Shown piece after piece: positions 36,561 to 46,011 of a DNA stretch of 56,407 nt; position 1 is the first letter of the stretch, and the number at the start of each line of letters is the position of its first letter. The notes under the pieces are model-generated. The model did not search any database and was not told the origin of the DNA. It worked only from the letters and a program-made list of their open reading frames with translations. Source of the stretch: Promethearchaeota archaeon (GTDB lineage Archaea; Asgardarchaeota; Lokiarchaeia; Sigyniarchaeales; SOKP01); NCBI GenBank assembly GCA_011364975.1, contig RDOE01000015.1, positions 1 through 56,407 of the forward strand. Direction: 5' to 3'. The position numbers and the translations under genes were made by a program.

Positions 36561-37742
36561 TTAACTTACATCTACATATGTTTCGAGTTTGTCAATTAAA
36601 GCTTTAACTCTTGTAGAATCATCAAATTCAATCGAAATTGCCTTATTAGGGCAAGTCATTTCGCACCTTCCGCAACCTAAGCATCGTTTCTGGTTTACGT
36701 GTGCTTTATCGTCTATAATCTCCATTCCCTTAAAGACACATACTTCGAGGCATTCTCCACATCCAACACAAATATCAGGATCAACTTCAACTGTCAATCC
36801 CTCAATCCTTTTATAGATTCTTGGATTGGAAGGACCGTGGGTAATCGCCTTTCCATTAACACAACAGCATGAACAACAAAAACACATGGACATCAAGTGA
36901 CCTGTGGGGTTTATAGTTCCTAGTAAAGGAATTAACCCTCCTTCAATTGCACGCCTAACTCGTTCCAAAGCTTCCTCCTTCGTTGTAAATCGTCCTGGAA
37001 CTTTTTCCCTCATACCCCATTCCAAATCTTCTAGATCAATATTCTTCGTTTCACTTCCTATATGCATGCAACCTATCGAGACATCGTGGTGTTTACATTC
37101 GTTTTTTAATCTACATCCACATATATCTTCCACGACGATACCGTCAGCTTTGTCGATAAAGTGTTTAAATACCTTATAAGGTATGACTTGATTTTCATAG
37201 GTTCCAAGCGATTGATTGATAGGTACATAAGATCCATAAAACTTTTCTTTAATCTCATTAGATAGGTCCCCTCTAAGTTTTCGGAACATAGGTATTTTTC
37301 CCAAGAAAAAAGGGTGATAAGTTTTACCTTCATCAAATCGGGCAGTAAAAAAGGGTTCTTTTGGTCTTAATACTTTTTTTTTCTCTTTGTCGGTTATTAT
37401 TGTCTCCTCTTTGGTGACATACTCAAATTCGATCATTCCCTTATATTCCTTGTCAAAGACATAAGTGTACAATATCCTTTCTCCACTTAGAAATTTACGA
37501 GCGGGTACGGGATCATTAAAAGTAATTGTCATATCTGGATTATCCAATACCTCACCAAATTTGTAAGAGTAGTTGTCTTTTTCGAAAATTTGGTAACCTC
37601 TAAGATCTAAGATTTCCCAATTGAGTTTCAATGAAAAATCTTTAATATCTTCGTTGTAGATTTCATCTTCTCTAGTTATTTTCTCTTGTTCTTTTAACAT
37701 TTTTTCGAAGAGTGTTTCTAACTCTTTATTATTTTCAGACAT
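36561..37742 (-). CDS. Single-SCP2, cysteine-module, 2x[4Fe-4S] ferredoxin protein
   Basis: The protein has 393 residues from the ATG at 37742; the frame extends to a TTG at 37751, but MSEN at the ATG matches the MSEK and MSDQ starts of paralogues. One SCP2-like domain (LNWEILDLRGYQIFE, NPDMTITFNDPVPARKFL). The module reads CGCRLKNECKHHDVSIGC and CFCCSCCC, and the ferredoxin clusters are CVGCGECLEVC and CLGCGRCEMTC. It follows the double-SCP2 gene at 37791 by 48 bases, on the same strand. Thus single- and double-SCP2 forms are made together here, a pairing not seen elsewhere in the window. Confidence 0.9.
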   Translation of the reverse strand: MSENNKELETLFEKMLKEQEKITREDEIYNEDIKDFSLKLNWEILDLRGYQIFEKDNYSYKFGEVLDNPDMTITFNDPVPARKFLSGERILYTYVFDKEYKGMIEFEYVTKEETIITDKEKKKVLRPKEPFFTARFDEGKTYHPFFLGKIPMFRKLRGDLSNEIKEKFYGSYVPINQSLGTYENQVIPYKVFKHFIDKADGIVVEDICGCRLKNECKHHDVSIGCMHIGSETKNIDLEDLEWGMREKVPGRFTTKEEALERVRRAIEGGLIPLLGTINPTGHLMSMCFCCSCCCVNGKAITHGPSNPRIYKRIEGLTVEVDPDICVGCGECLEVCVFKGMEIIDDKAHVNQKRCLGCGRCEMTCPNKAISIEFDDSTRVKALIDKLETYVDVS

Positions 37743-37790
37743 TATTTTCAATTTTTTTTTTAATTCATGTTATCTATCTTTAGGAGATTA

Positions 37791-39470
37791 TTATTGAGCT
37801 TTCAAAGAGTTATCTTCAACATCGACTATAGATTCAATCTTAGCAATAAATTTATCGATTAATTCCTGATCTTGTATATCAAATGAAATAGCCTTTTCAG
37901 GGCACACTTTCACGCATCTTCCACAACCTACACAGAGTTTCGGATCTACAGATGACTTTCCCTGTTTAAGGATTCTCAAGTTGAAGGGGCAAACTTCGAC
38001 ACACTTCCCACAGCCGGTACATTTTTCTTCATCAAGCGTAATCGTCATACCTTCCAGTGGACCTGGATTATCACCACCCATACCCGTACCTGCACCAGCA
38101 CCAAGGCCATATTGGGCATATTTAACAGCAATACAACAACATTCACAGCAGAAACACCCGGATAGGAATTTGCCCGTGTCTTCTACTCCATGACCACCTT
38201 CTGCTTCCGCAACATTTCTCCCAAGTAATGGAACTAATCCTTCAGCCATTGCTTTAGTTAAATGTTCGAGAGCTTGTTCTTTTGTTGCTACATAGCCATG
38301 CCCCTCTGGAAGTACCATATTTTTGGTATCATCCCCCATAAAAATACAACCCAATTCGATCGAGTGATTTTTACATTCATAACGCTCACGACAAGGGCAT
38401 GTACGGAGGACTATATTACTCGCTTTATTGATGAAGTATTCAAATACTTTGTAGGGGACTGCAACATTCTCAAAATCCCCGAGGGGAAGATTAACTGGGA
38501 TATAATGCCCGTAATTTTCTCGCGTATCCTTTTCTTCGTCTTCGACCTGTGGGCCAACTTCAATTTTACCTAATTCACGGTAAAATGGGAACATTCCAAT
38601 AGCCATTGCGGATGCATCCCTATCTTTAAAAATAACGCTTAAAACTGCTTTCTTATAATAGATACTAAGTTTCTTGTCTACAATTCTTGCCGCATAATTT
38701 CCAGGAATCTTGGAGAGAAATCTTTTAGCATGTAGTGTATTTGGAAAAGTTAAAGTTACATCTGCATCCTCAATGTGTTTCCCAAATTCGTACTTATACC
38801 CATCCTCAGCAAAATGCTGGTATGCAATGTTTCCATTAATTTCCCAATTAATCTTCATTGGCTGCCCTTTAAAGTTCTTTTGATAAAGTTCTTCAGGCAT
38901 TTCTGCAGTTTCAACTAGCATGTCTTTCATTAGTAACGCAATTTCCCCCTCCTTGATGGGAGATATTGGATCTTCAGGTTCATCGCGTAATGGTAAGGTC
39001 TGTTGACTCGCACCCAGATCTTCGATGATTTCCTTGAAGAAGGGTATTTTAACTATAAATAATTGAGCATTTCCCACTTCCGCTTTTGTATGTGCTATAA
39101 AAAGATCTTCTTTTCTACATATCTGAAGGACATTGTTTTTATCTCGTGCCAAGGCAGGTCGACTTTTTTCGCCCCGAAGTAATTCTCTGATATATTCTAT
39201 ATCTTTATATATAAATGTGAAATCAGGATCATCAAGAAATTCGTCATATTTATAACTATATTTAGATGGCTCATAGAGTTGATACCCTGTATGACCGCTA
39301 ACATCAAAATTTACCTTATAAGTCCTCTGAAAACTGATTTTATATAGAGGATCTGAGACATCGACGGATTTTTCTAAAATTTTTTCTAAAAACAATTTAC
39401 TCAATTGTTCATCAGGTAATTCGCTATCGATATCTGCGAATATATTTGTTGTTTTTTTTGCTTCTACCAT
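37791..39470 (-). CDS. Double-SCP2, cysteine-module, 2x[4Fe-4S] ferredoxin protein
   Basis: At 559 residues the longest member. Two SCP2-like domains (about 35-150 and 180-300) are marked by VNFDVSGHTGYQLYE and INWEINGNIAYQHF. The module reads CPCRERYECKNHSIELGC and CFCCECCC, followed by a Gly-rich insert (LGAGAGTGMGGDNPG) before the ferredoxin clusters CTGCGKCVEVC and CVGCGRCVKVC. Its closest relative in the window is the 15685 product. It is the first gene of a two-gene operon with 36561. The 230-base gap upstream is extremely AT-rich with TATAATATA-like tracts; I find no clear dyad there. Confidence 0.9.
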   Translation of the reverse strand: MVEAKKTTNIFADIDSELPDEQLSKLFLEKILEKSVDVSDPLYKISFQRTYKVNFDVSGHTGYQLYEPSKYSYKYDEFLDDPDFTFIYKDIEYIRELLRGEKSRPALARDKNNVLQICRKEDLFIAHTKAEVGNAQLFIVKIPFFKEIIEDLGASQQTLPLRDEPEDPISPIKEGEIALLMKDMLVETAEMPEELYQKNFKGQPMKINWEINGNIAYQHFAEDGYKYEFGKHIEDADVTLTFPNTLHAKRFLSKIPGNYAARIVDKKLSIYYKKAVLSVIFKDRDASAMAIGMFPFYRELGKIEVGPQVEDEEKDTRENYGHYIPVNLPLGDFENVAVPYKVFEYFINKASNIVLRTCPCRERYECKNHSIELGCIFMGDDTKNMVLPEGHGYVATKEQALEHLTKAMAEGLVPLLGRNVAEAEGGHGVEDTGKFLSGCFCCECCCIAVKYAQYGLGAGAGTGMGGDNPGPLEGMTITLDEEKCTGCGKCVEVCPFNLRILKQGKSSVDPKLCVGCGRCVKVCPEKAISFDIQDQELIDKFIAKIESIVDVEDNSLKAQ

Positions 39471-39700
39471 TTTAATTTTCTTTACATTTAATTATCATAA
39501 TATTGAATAATCAATTTATTCAATTCATAAATTGATAAACATAAATGATTAATTTATATTATATTTAATCAATCTTTAATATATTTATAATATATCATTA
39601 CTAATTACTACAGAATTTAATTATAACGCTAATATTATATAATATTAGTAGTTTAAGTTCCCATAGAAAATTTATAATTTAAATCGAGGAAAGATAAGAC

Positions 39701-40516
39701 ATGGAATGGATTGACGATATAGAAGAGAAGTGTATTGAAACTAATGGTATAACACTACATACAATAATAATTGGAGAGGGTGAGCCGTTGGTTCTTCTTC
39801 ATGGGTTTCCAGATTTTTGGTATGGATGGAAAAATCTCATTCCGTTAATAAAAGATAAATATCAACTTATCATCCCTGATATGCGAGGGTACAATTTATC
39901 TGACAAACCCGAAGGGGTTGAGAAGTATCGTATAGAATTACTTATTGAAGATATTATTGGATTGATTGAGCAACTTAATTTCGAGAGTGTGTATTTAGTA
40001 GGTCATGATTGGGGTGGAGTACTTTCATGGTTCATAACTGAGAAATATCCTAATCGGATTAGAAAGTTAGGAATTATTAATGGACCTCATCTTAAGATTT
40101 TCCAAGAGAGGTTAAAGTCTGATGAGGATCAGAAAAAGGCAAGCTACTACATGTTTAAATTTCAAGAACCTAATGGAGAGAATTTTCTAATTGAAAATGA
40201 ATTTAAGCTTTTAAGGATGGGCATTCCTAAAGAAGATGAAGATAAATATATAAAAGCATGGTCTAATGGAACAATTACATGTGGAGTTAATTATTATAGA
40301 GCGAACCTTGATTACAGTGATTGGAGTGGAATAATTTTGGTACCTACATTAGTTATTCATGGCATGAAAGACAGAGCAATTTTACCAGGAGTATTAGATG
40401 GATTGGAAGATTATGTAAAAGATTTAAAAATTTTACGGTCTGAACATTTAGGTCATTCTGCTATGAAAGAGGATCCAAAGTTGGTTGCTAAAACATTCAA
40501 AGATTTCTTTAATTAA
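39701..40516 (+). CDS. Alpha/beta hydrolase, epoxide-hydrolase/haloalkane-dehalogenase type
   Basis: This 271-residue enzyme shows the oxyanion motif LHGFPDFWYGW at 33-43, PDMRGYNLSDKP at 59-70 and the nucleophile elbow GHDWGG with Asp103, so the attacking residue is Asp and not Ser. The acid is probably Asp224 (HGMKDRA), and the base is His252 in LGHSA. An Asp nucleophile is typical of epoxide hydrolases and dehalogenases. It begins a three-gene operon with an MFS carrier (36-base gap) and an alcohol dehydrogenase. The substrate is probably a hydrophobic epoxide or halide, but this is inferred from the family only. Confidence 0.92.
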   Translation: MEWIDDIEEKCIETNGITLHTIIIGEGEPLVLLHGFPDFWYGWKNLIPLIKDKYQLIIPDMRGYNLSDKPEGVEKYRIELLIEDIIGLIEQLNFESVYLVGHDWGGVLSWFITEKYPNRIRKLGIINGPHLKIFQERLKSDEDQKKASYYMFKFQEPNGENFLIENEFKLLRMGIPKEDEDKYIKAWSNGTITCGVNYYRANLDYSDWSGIILVPTLVIHGMKDRAILPGVLDGLEDYVKDLKILRSEHLGHSAMKEDPKLVAKTFKDFFN

Positions 40517-40552
40517 GCTTAATTCTACTAAATTCCAAAGAGATAATGACAA

Positions 40553-41779
40553 ATGATTGAAAACGTATTAAAAACCTCTGGATATCGTTGGACTGTACTA
40601 GTTCTTTTTATGCTAGTAAATATTTCAACCCAGATTTTATGGATTTCGTATGCACCAGTAACATTAGATGCAGTTGCTTATTATAACGTGAGTGAGTTTG
40701 AAATTCTTTTCATGTCAACAATATATATGATAATATATATTCCGGTTTCATTTATAGCATCATGGTTTATAAACAAATATGGCTTTAGAGTAGGTGTAGG
40801 GCTTGGAGCTATAATTAACGGTGTTTTTGGATTTCTAAGGTATGTAGCTGGGCCAAATTATATTTTGGTATTAATATTTACAATTATGATTGCCATAAGT
40901 CAACCAATAATAATAAATAGTACAACTTTATTATCCGCTAGTTGGTTTCCAGAGTCAGAACGAACAACAGCTACAGGGCTTTCATTAAACTCTTTATCAT
41001 TAGGTGTTGCTCTGGGTATGGTTTTAACACCGCTAATAGTCGTGAGTTTCGATATTTCTATGATGCTTTTTATTTATGGACTATATTCCTTGATTGTAGG
41101 AATTCTTTTCGTTATCTTTGCAAAAAGTAGCCCTGAATTTTTATCATCAGACAATAAAAATCGAATTAAGACAATTTCATTAAAGAAAGAGCTTGTTATG
41201 CTTATTTTAAACAAACTTTTTTGGATTATTATTATTCTATTTTTTATTAGCCTTGGACTGTTTAATTGGGTAACTACTTATATAGAGCTTATAGTTGCTC
41301 CACGGGGGTTATCTTCTATTGACGCGGGAATTCTTGGAGCAATATTATTAGTTGGGGGCATGATAGGTACGATAATACTCGCTCTTTTATCAGATAAGTT
41401 AAAAAAGCGAAGAATTTTTATCATTACTTCAGGTTTCATAGCTGCCATTAGCATAACAGTATTAATTTTTGCGAACAATACAGTTATCTTCAACATTTTT
41501 GGATTTTTACTAGGATTTGGTTTGTTATCCGCTGGACCTTTAGTTTTAGAATATGCGGTTGAAATAACAAATCCAGTTCCGGAAACAAGCTCAAATGGAT
41601 TTTTGATGGTTGTTGGTCAAATAGGTGGAATTATATTTATATTTGGATTTGAGAGGTTTGTGACTCCAACTGGGGATTACCTTCCTACCCTGATTTTGCT
41701 ATCAATTTTAGCGTTTATTTCACTTATATTATCATTTCTTCTTAAAGATGTAAAAAAAGAAAATTTAACGAGGAATTAA
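40553..41779 (+). CDS. MFS transporter
   Basis: A 408-residue protein with about twelve hydrophobic helices. The start YRWTVLVLFMLVNISTQILW, then SYAPVTLDAVAYYNVSEFEI and SASWFPESERTTATGLSLNS around 135-155, recall the FLVCR-like branch of MFS, whose members carry haem, choline or organic cations; the ligand here is unknown. The cytoplasmic loop after helix 8 reads SDKLKKRRIF, as in MFS carriers. Middle gene of the operon between the hydrolase gene and the alcohol dehydrogenase gene (4-base gap). Confidence 0.9.
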   Translation: MIENVLKTSGYRWTVLVLFMLVNISTQILWISYAPVTLDAVAYYNVSEFEILFMSTIYMIIYIPVSFIASWFINKYGFRVGVGLGAIINGVFGFLRYVAGPNYILVLIFTIMIAISQPIIINSTTLLSASWFPESERTTATGLSLNSLSLGVALGMVLTPLIVVSFDISMMLFIYGLYSLIVGILFVIFAKSSPEFLSSDNKNRIKTISLKKELVMLILNKLFWIIIILFFISLGLFNWVTTYIELIVAPRGLSSIDAGILGAILLVGGMIGTIILALLSDKLKKRRIFIITSGFIAAISITVLIFANNTVIFNIFGFLLGFGLLSAGPLVLEYAVEITNPVPETSSNGFLMVVGQIGGIIFIFGFERFVTPTGDYLPTLILLSILAFISLILSFLLKDVKKENLTRN

Positions 41780-41783
41780 GAAA

Positions 41784-42815
41784 ATGAAAGCTGCTGTTTT
41801 AGCGGGAGTGAAAAAATTAATTGTAAAAGATATACCTACTCCAATACCCGAGGAAAATATGGCACTTGTCAAGATAAAATCATGCGGTATCTGTATGACT
41901 GATTATAAAGCTTATTCTGGGGCGCGAAAAAATCTTGATTATCCGATGATCGTAGGTCATGAATTTTCAGGAGTAATTGAAACAGTCGGAGAAAGTATAA
42001 GGTTTTTTAGACCTGGAGATGAGATTATAGCATCCCCTGTTTCTAATTGTGGGATATGTACAAACTGTAGACAAGGGTTGACTCAATATTGTAAAAATGG
42101 AGCTGTTATTGGAGGTGATGGAATGGATCGAATTATCGATGGGGCATTTGCTGAATATGTTTTAGTTCCTGAGAATTCTCTTTACTATAAACCTGAAAAT
42201 TTATCGTTTGATGCAGCAGCATTAACAGAACCGCTCGCTGGTTCATATAAAGGTCTGATTGAATATTCACAATTAAAAATTGCTGAAGATTTAGTTATAA
42301 TTGGTGCTGGTAGTATGGGGCTTCTCGCATCGATGATCGCACAAAAAGCAGGCGCAGCTAGTGTTATAATGATTGATGTTGATGATTGGCGCTTAAATTT
42401 TTCAAAAAATTGCGGGGCAACGGATTTAATTAATTTAACTAAAAAGGATCCGATTCAGGCAGTATATAGCATTCTACCAAAAGGACCCGATATAGTATTT
42501 GAAGCGGCAGGACCATTATCAGCGGCTCAACTTGCATTTGATTTATGTCGAAGGGGAACAAGACTGAATGAGTTCGGCGTGACTACAGAAGGAACGATCA
42601 ATGTATCTCCAGCAGAAATTCATTGGAAAGAAACTAGAGTTGATGCTTCATTCTCTGTTTATCCACGAGTTATGCAGCAATCCATAAGGCTTATGGAAAA
42701 AGGAATTGTGGATCCAAATAAAATAATTACTCATAGGTTTAATCTTGACGAAATTGAAGAAGCTATGAATACAATGAAAAAATCAGATCGTATAAAAATC
42801 ATAATTAATCCTTAA
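41784..42815 (+). CDS. Zinc-dependent medium-chain alcohol/polyol dehydrogenase
   Basis: A 343-residue MDR-family enzyme. The catalytic zinc site is CGICMTD near 37-43 and GHEFSGVIETVG near 58-69. The structural zinc lobe is CGICTNCRQGLTQYC near 90-104 with four cysteines. The nucleotide loop reads GAGSMGLLA near 170-178, followed by an Asp pair (MIDVDD) that favours NAD over NADP. Sequence and length fit the sorbitol- and threonine-dehydrogenase-like branch, so it oxidises a secondary alcohol or polyol. It starts four bases after the MFS gene with a GAGG ribosome site and closes that operon. Confidence 0.93.
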   Translation: MKAAVLAGVKKLIVKDIPTPIPEENMALVKIKSCGICMTDYKAYSGARKNLDYPMIVGHEFSGVIETVGESIRFFRPGDEIIASPVSNCGICTNCRQGLTQYCKNGAVIGGDGMDRIIDGAFAEYVLVPENSLYYKPENLSFDAAALTEPLAGSYKGLIEYSQLKIAEDLVIIGAGSMGLLASMIAQKAGAASVIMIDVDDWRLNFSKNCGATDLINLTKKDPIQAVYSILPKGPDIVFEAAGPLSAAQLAFDLCRRGTRLNEFGVTTEGTINVSPAEIHWKETRVDASFSVYPRVMQQSIRLMEKGIVDPNKIITHRFNLDEIEEAMNTMKKSDRIKIIINP

Positions 42816-42940
42816 TTATGGCGAAATAAGGAAATCTGAATTGTTAGATAAACTTTATATGAAGTTCCACTTTTAAAATATTGTATTTAAGTAAAAAGGA
42901 AAAATAATCTTAAAATTCAAAATAATATAAGTGACATAAG

Positions 42941-43372
42941 ATGGTTGATAAAACATTAGTGAACGAAGTAAAGGATATGGTAAATCTTGGAGCAAATAAA
43001 GCTGAACCTGGTGACCTATTAAAGTCCTTCGAGTTAATTAACCAACTTTCTCAAGAAGTAGACTTTTTAAAAGAGGATGTTGAAGAAAGTGATATGACTG
43101 CTCAAATTGGATATACGGATCTTGAAAAAATGTATTGGATTAAATTGAGTAATGGTAGAGTGGAATATGGAGAGGGGAAAATTAAAAAACCATCATTTTC
43201 AATATCTGGTACTAAAGAAGTAATTCTTGGATTATTTTTAGGAGAACTTGATGCTAACATTATTGCTCCCATTGGTAAACTTAAAGTCGGAGGAAATCCG
43301 AAAATCATAAGAGTTTTTCAAGAAATTTATGAAGACTCAATTGAGATCTTCAAAGAAAAGTATTTAAAATAG
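42941..43372 (+). CDS. Stand-alone SCP2 sterol/lipid-binding domain protein
   Basis: The 143-residue protein consists of one SCP2 domain after a helical N-terminus. TAQIGYTDLEKMYWIKLSNG and VEYGEGKIKKPSFSISGTKE give the early strands, and DANIIAPIGKLKVGGNPKII is the conserved end of the fold. SCP2 binds acyl chains, sterols or acyl-CoAs. It has no cysteines and no iron-sulfur part, unlike the SCP2-ferredoxin proteins, and matches general SCP2 proteins better than their domains do. It sits between the alcohol dehydrogenase gene and the LarA-like gene, and ends at a T9 terminator. Confidence 0.85.
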   Translation: MVDKTLVNEVKDMVNLGANKAEPGDLLKSFELINQLSQEVDFLKEDVEESDMTAQIGYTDLEKMYWIKLSNGRVEYGEGKIKKPSFSISGTKEVILGLFLGELDANIIAPIGKLKVGGNPKIIRVFQEIYEDSIEIFKEKYLK

Positions 43373-43399
43373 CATTTTAAAGTAAAAATAATTAATTTA

Positions 43400-43408
43400 T
43401 TTTTTTTT
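43400..43408 (+). terminator. Oligo-T terminator after the SCP2 gene
   Basis: A run of nine T starts 28 bases after the stop at 43372 and before the next gene at 43448. Confidence 0.5.
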
Positions 43409-43447
43409 GAGTCTTTTATTAATAAAAAGATCAAGGTAATTGAGAAG

Positions 43448-44749
43448 TTGTTGGATAGTAGAAGTCCGGAATTTACTCGAAGAGACGCTAAGTTTCCAAA
43501 AATTCGTTGTATCTCCCAGAAGATTAACTTACCAAAAATTGATGATTTAAAAAAATCAATCTTAGATAATATTCGTGAATTTGGTTTAGGTAACTATATT
43601 AAAGAAGGAGAAAAGGTTGCAATTACAGCAAGTTCGCGTGGTATTAAAAATCAGGATATAATATTGAAAACAATTATATCCTTTTTAAATCAATTGGGAG
43701 GAAAGCCATTTATTATCCCAGCAATGGGCAGCCATGGGGGCGGTACGGCGGAAGGCCAACTTAAAATCCTAAAGGATTACGGGATTACCCCAGAAAGAAT
43801 GAATTGTCCGATTATTTCAAGCATGGACGTCATAAAGATTGGAGAGAGTGATATAGGTTGCCCGATCTACATAGATAAACATGTGGCTTCAGCAGATAAG
43901 GTTATAATTGTTAATAAAATCAAAAGTCATTCTAAATTTGTAGGGGATGTTGAGAGTGGCTTGAGTAAAATGTGTCTTCTTGGTTTAGGAAAACAAGAGG
44001 GTGCTAAAGAATATCATCGATATATTGACCGTCATTCTTGGCCTGAAGTTGTAAAATCAACGAGAAGGGTTATTTTAGATAAAGTTCCCATTGTTTGTGG
44101 TGTCGCAATTATAGAAAATATGAAAAATGAAACCGCAGAAATACATATCTTAAATCCAAATGAATTTGAAAATAAGGAACCAGAATTATTAAAAAGATAT
44201 AAAGATTTGACGGAACGTCTTCCATTTAACGAGATTGATTTATTAATTGTGGATGAGATGGGTAAGAATATTTTTGGAACAGGCATGGATACCAATATTA
44301 CGGGAAAAAAGCCAGAATCTAAAATACATGCACAATGGTTATTTGTGAGGGATTTAACTAAAGAAACTCAAGGAAATGCTCAAGGTATTGGGTTAGCTGA
44401 TTTCACAACGAAAAAGCTTGTAGATAAAATTGATTTTTCTAAAACATATACTAATGCATTGACAGCTTATAGAACAGATTCCCCCAAAATTCCAATTTTC
44501 CTTCATAATGATCGTGATGTTTTGAATACAGTGCTAAATCTTGCTGGTGTGAAAAATCCCTCTGAATTTCGCCTTCTATGGATAAAAAACACATTAGAAT
44601 TACACAAGATGATTATATCAGAATCTTTGTTCAATATAGTTGATTCCACAGAAGATTTAAGTTATATTGGAGATGTGGAATCTATAACATTTGATTCAGA
44701 AGGATTTTTAATTAATTCAAAGAAATTTTGGTATGCCGATAATGATTAA
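43448..44749 (+). CDS. LarA/DUF2088-like protein (lactate racemase N-terminal-like domain)
   Basis: The 433-residue protein carries the LarA-type N-terminal pattern: VAITASSRGIKNQDIILKTI near 58-77, PAMGSHGGGTAEGQLKILKD near 96-115, and KVIIVNKIKSHSKF with His for a metal or cofactor. In LarA this fold holds a nickel-pincer cofactor and racemises 2-hydroxy acids; many relatives have other or unknown roles. No larB, larC or larE gene is in the window. The frame opens at TTG 43448, and an adjacent TTG at 43451 is equally possible; AAGGTAATTGAG lies upstream. It is convergent with the YeiH-type gene, three bases apart. Confidence 0.75.
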   Translation: MLDSRSPEFTRRDAKFPKIRCISQKINLPKIDDLKKSILDNIREFGLGNYIKEGEKVAITASSRGIKNQDIILKTIISFLNQLGGKPFIIPAMGSHGGGTAEGQLKILKDYGITPERMNCPIISSMDVIKIGESDIGCPIYIDKHVASADKVIIVNKIKSHSKFVGDVESGLSKMCLLGLGKQEGAKEYHRYIDRHSWPEVVKSTRRVILDKVPIVCGVAIIENMKNETAEIHILNPNEFENKEPELLKRYKDLTERLPFNEIDLLIVDEMGKNIFGTGMDTNITGKKPESKIHAQWLFVRDLTKETQGNAQGIGLADFTTKKLVDKIDFSKTYTNALTAYRTDSPKIPIFLHNDRDVLNTVLNLAGVKNPSEFRLLWIKNTLELHKMIISESLFNIVDSTEDLSYIGDVESITFDSEGFLINSKKFWYADND

Positions 44750-44752
44750 AGA

Positions 44753-45973
44753 TTAAAACATAATTAACTCACCTAATAGGGAAACTGAAAGGAAACTTAC
44801 AATTCCTATTGATAGAGCAGCAAATAATCCTACTAGAAAAGGCTTTATTCCTAACCCTCTGAATTTGCTAAAATCAGTTGATAACCCCACTCCACCTAAT
44901 GCTATTACAAATAAAAAGCTTGCAAATTCTTTAAAGATATCTATTAAATCTCCCCATGCTTGTTCCGATATAATCCCAAACGCAAAATTAATCGTATTTA
45001 CTCCAAAATCCCCAATTGATCTGAAGACTGATACTAATAAAAATCCTAGTACAAAAACCGGTATAAGATTTTTAATATTTACTTTTGACTTTATCTGAGA
45101 TTCGCTTAAACTAGCTTCACTCGAAGTTTTTATTTCTTTTTTAACATGCAAGAAAGCCATGAGTGGGATAACTATGATCATAAATGTATTTCTTACTAAT
45201 TTTGTTATTGTGGCTACATCAAGTCCCAATGTTAAATTCCATAGATCTGCGAAAACTAATGCGGCCCCAGTTACTTGGGAGGTATCATGTATAGAAGTAC
45301 CGAGCCAGAGACCTGCCTTTATAGGATTACCCCCAAAAATAAAAAAGGCAATAATAGGATAACCAATTGTTGCGATCAAGCCAAAAATTGTTATAACAGC
45401 TACCGCATATGCCGTCTCTTCTTCTTTAGCATTAATTACTGGACTTGTGGCCACTATTGCGGATACTCCACAAATTGAGGTTCCTACTGCGATTAATGTA
45501 CCAAGCCGCTTAGGCTGACTAAGCTTTCTATTAAGATAGGTAGTAATAAGTAGAGCACTTATAATACATATTAAAACAATGGGGATTCCAATTAATCCTA
45601 ATTCAAACACGCTAAAAATACTCAACCGAATTCCCAACAATATAATTCCTAACCGAAGAATTTTTTTAACAGAAAACTTAAATCCGACATCTAAGAAAGC
45701 AGGTAATTTTAATACGTTATTAATGATTAAACCAAGGATTAAGCATATCATTACTTCTGAAATTGGAGATTTTTCAAAACCCATCAATGTTATACCTATA
45801 AAATTACTAAGCCAGACACTTAGTATTGCTAAAAGTATTATGAAAACTAGACCTGGTAAAATAGTGTGAATCTTAAAAAATGGAACTCCAAAAACACTTC
45901 TTTCAATATAGGTCATTTGCTTTGCCTTATTAATATTAATTTTTTTCTTTTCGTTTTGATCCTGATAATTCAT
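44753..45973 (-). CDS. YeiH/PSE-family putative anion transporter
   Basis: A 406-residue protein with about ten hydrophobic helices. The family signatures are LGIILLGIRLSIFSVFELGL, GTSICGVSAIVATSPVINAK, and LGTSIHDTSQVTGAALV after the mid-protein gap. The family is annotated as putative sulfate exporter; bacterial members are linked to sulfite, sulfonate or taurine metabolism, with the true substrate uncertain. It lies just downstream of the threonine-synthase-like gene on the same strand (38-base gap, GAGGT ribosome site), so the two form an operon. The pairing suggests a link to a sulfur- or amino-acid-derived anion. Confidence 0.88.
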   Translation of the reverse strand: MNYQDQNEKKKININKAKQMTYIERSVFGVPFFKIHTILPGLVFIILLAILSVWLSNFIGITLMGFEKSPISEVMICLILGLIINNVLKLPAFLDVGFKFSVKKILRLGIILLGIRLSIFSVFELGLIGIPIVLICIISALLITTYLNRKLSQPKRLGTLIAVGTSICGVSAIVATSPVINAKEEETAYAVAVITIFGLIATIGYPIIAFFIFGGNPIKAGLWLGTSIHDTSQVTGAALVFADLWNLTLGLDVATITKLVRNTFMIIVIPLMAFLHVKKEIKTSSEASLSESQIKSKVNIKNLIPVFVLGFLLVSVFRSIGDFGVNTINFAFGIISEQAWGDLIDIFKEFASFLFVIALGGVGLSTDFSKFRGLGIKPFLVGLFAALSIGIVSFLSVSLLGELIMF

Positions 45974-46011
45974 ATAATTTATACCTCAAAAAATGAAAAA
46001 GATGAAATTAT

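Noticed and set aside
11540..39470. The ferredoxin array as a CRISPR-like or transposon-like repeat
   Set aside because: The repeated units are diverged protein-coding genes on both strands, with no short direct repeats, terminal inverted repeats or transposase.
39471..39700. A copy of the dyad operator before the 37791 gene
   Set aside because: TATGGGAACTTAAA on the minus strand near 39650 shares only a few bases with the motif and lies about 180 bases from the start, so I do not count it.
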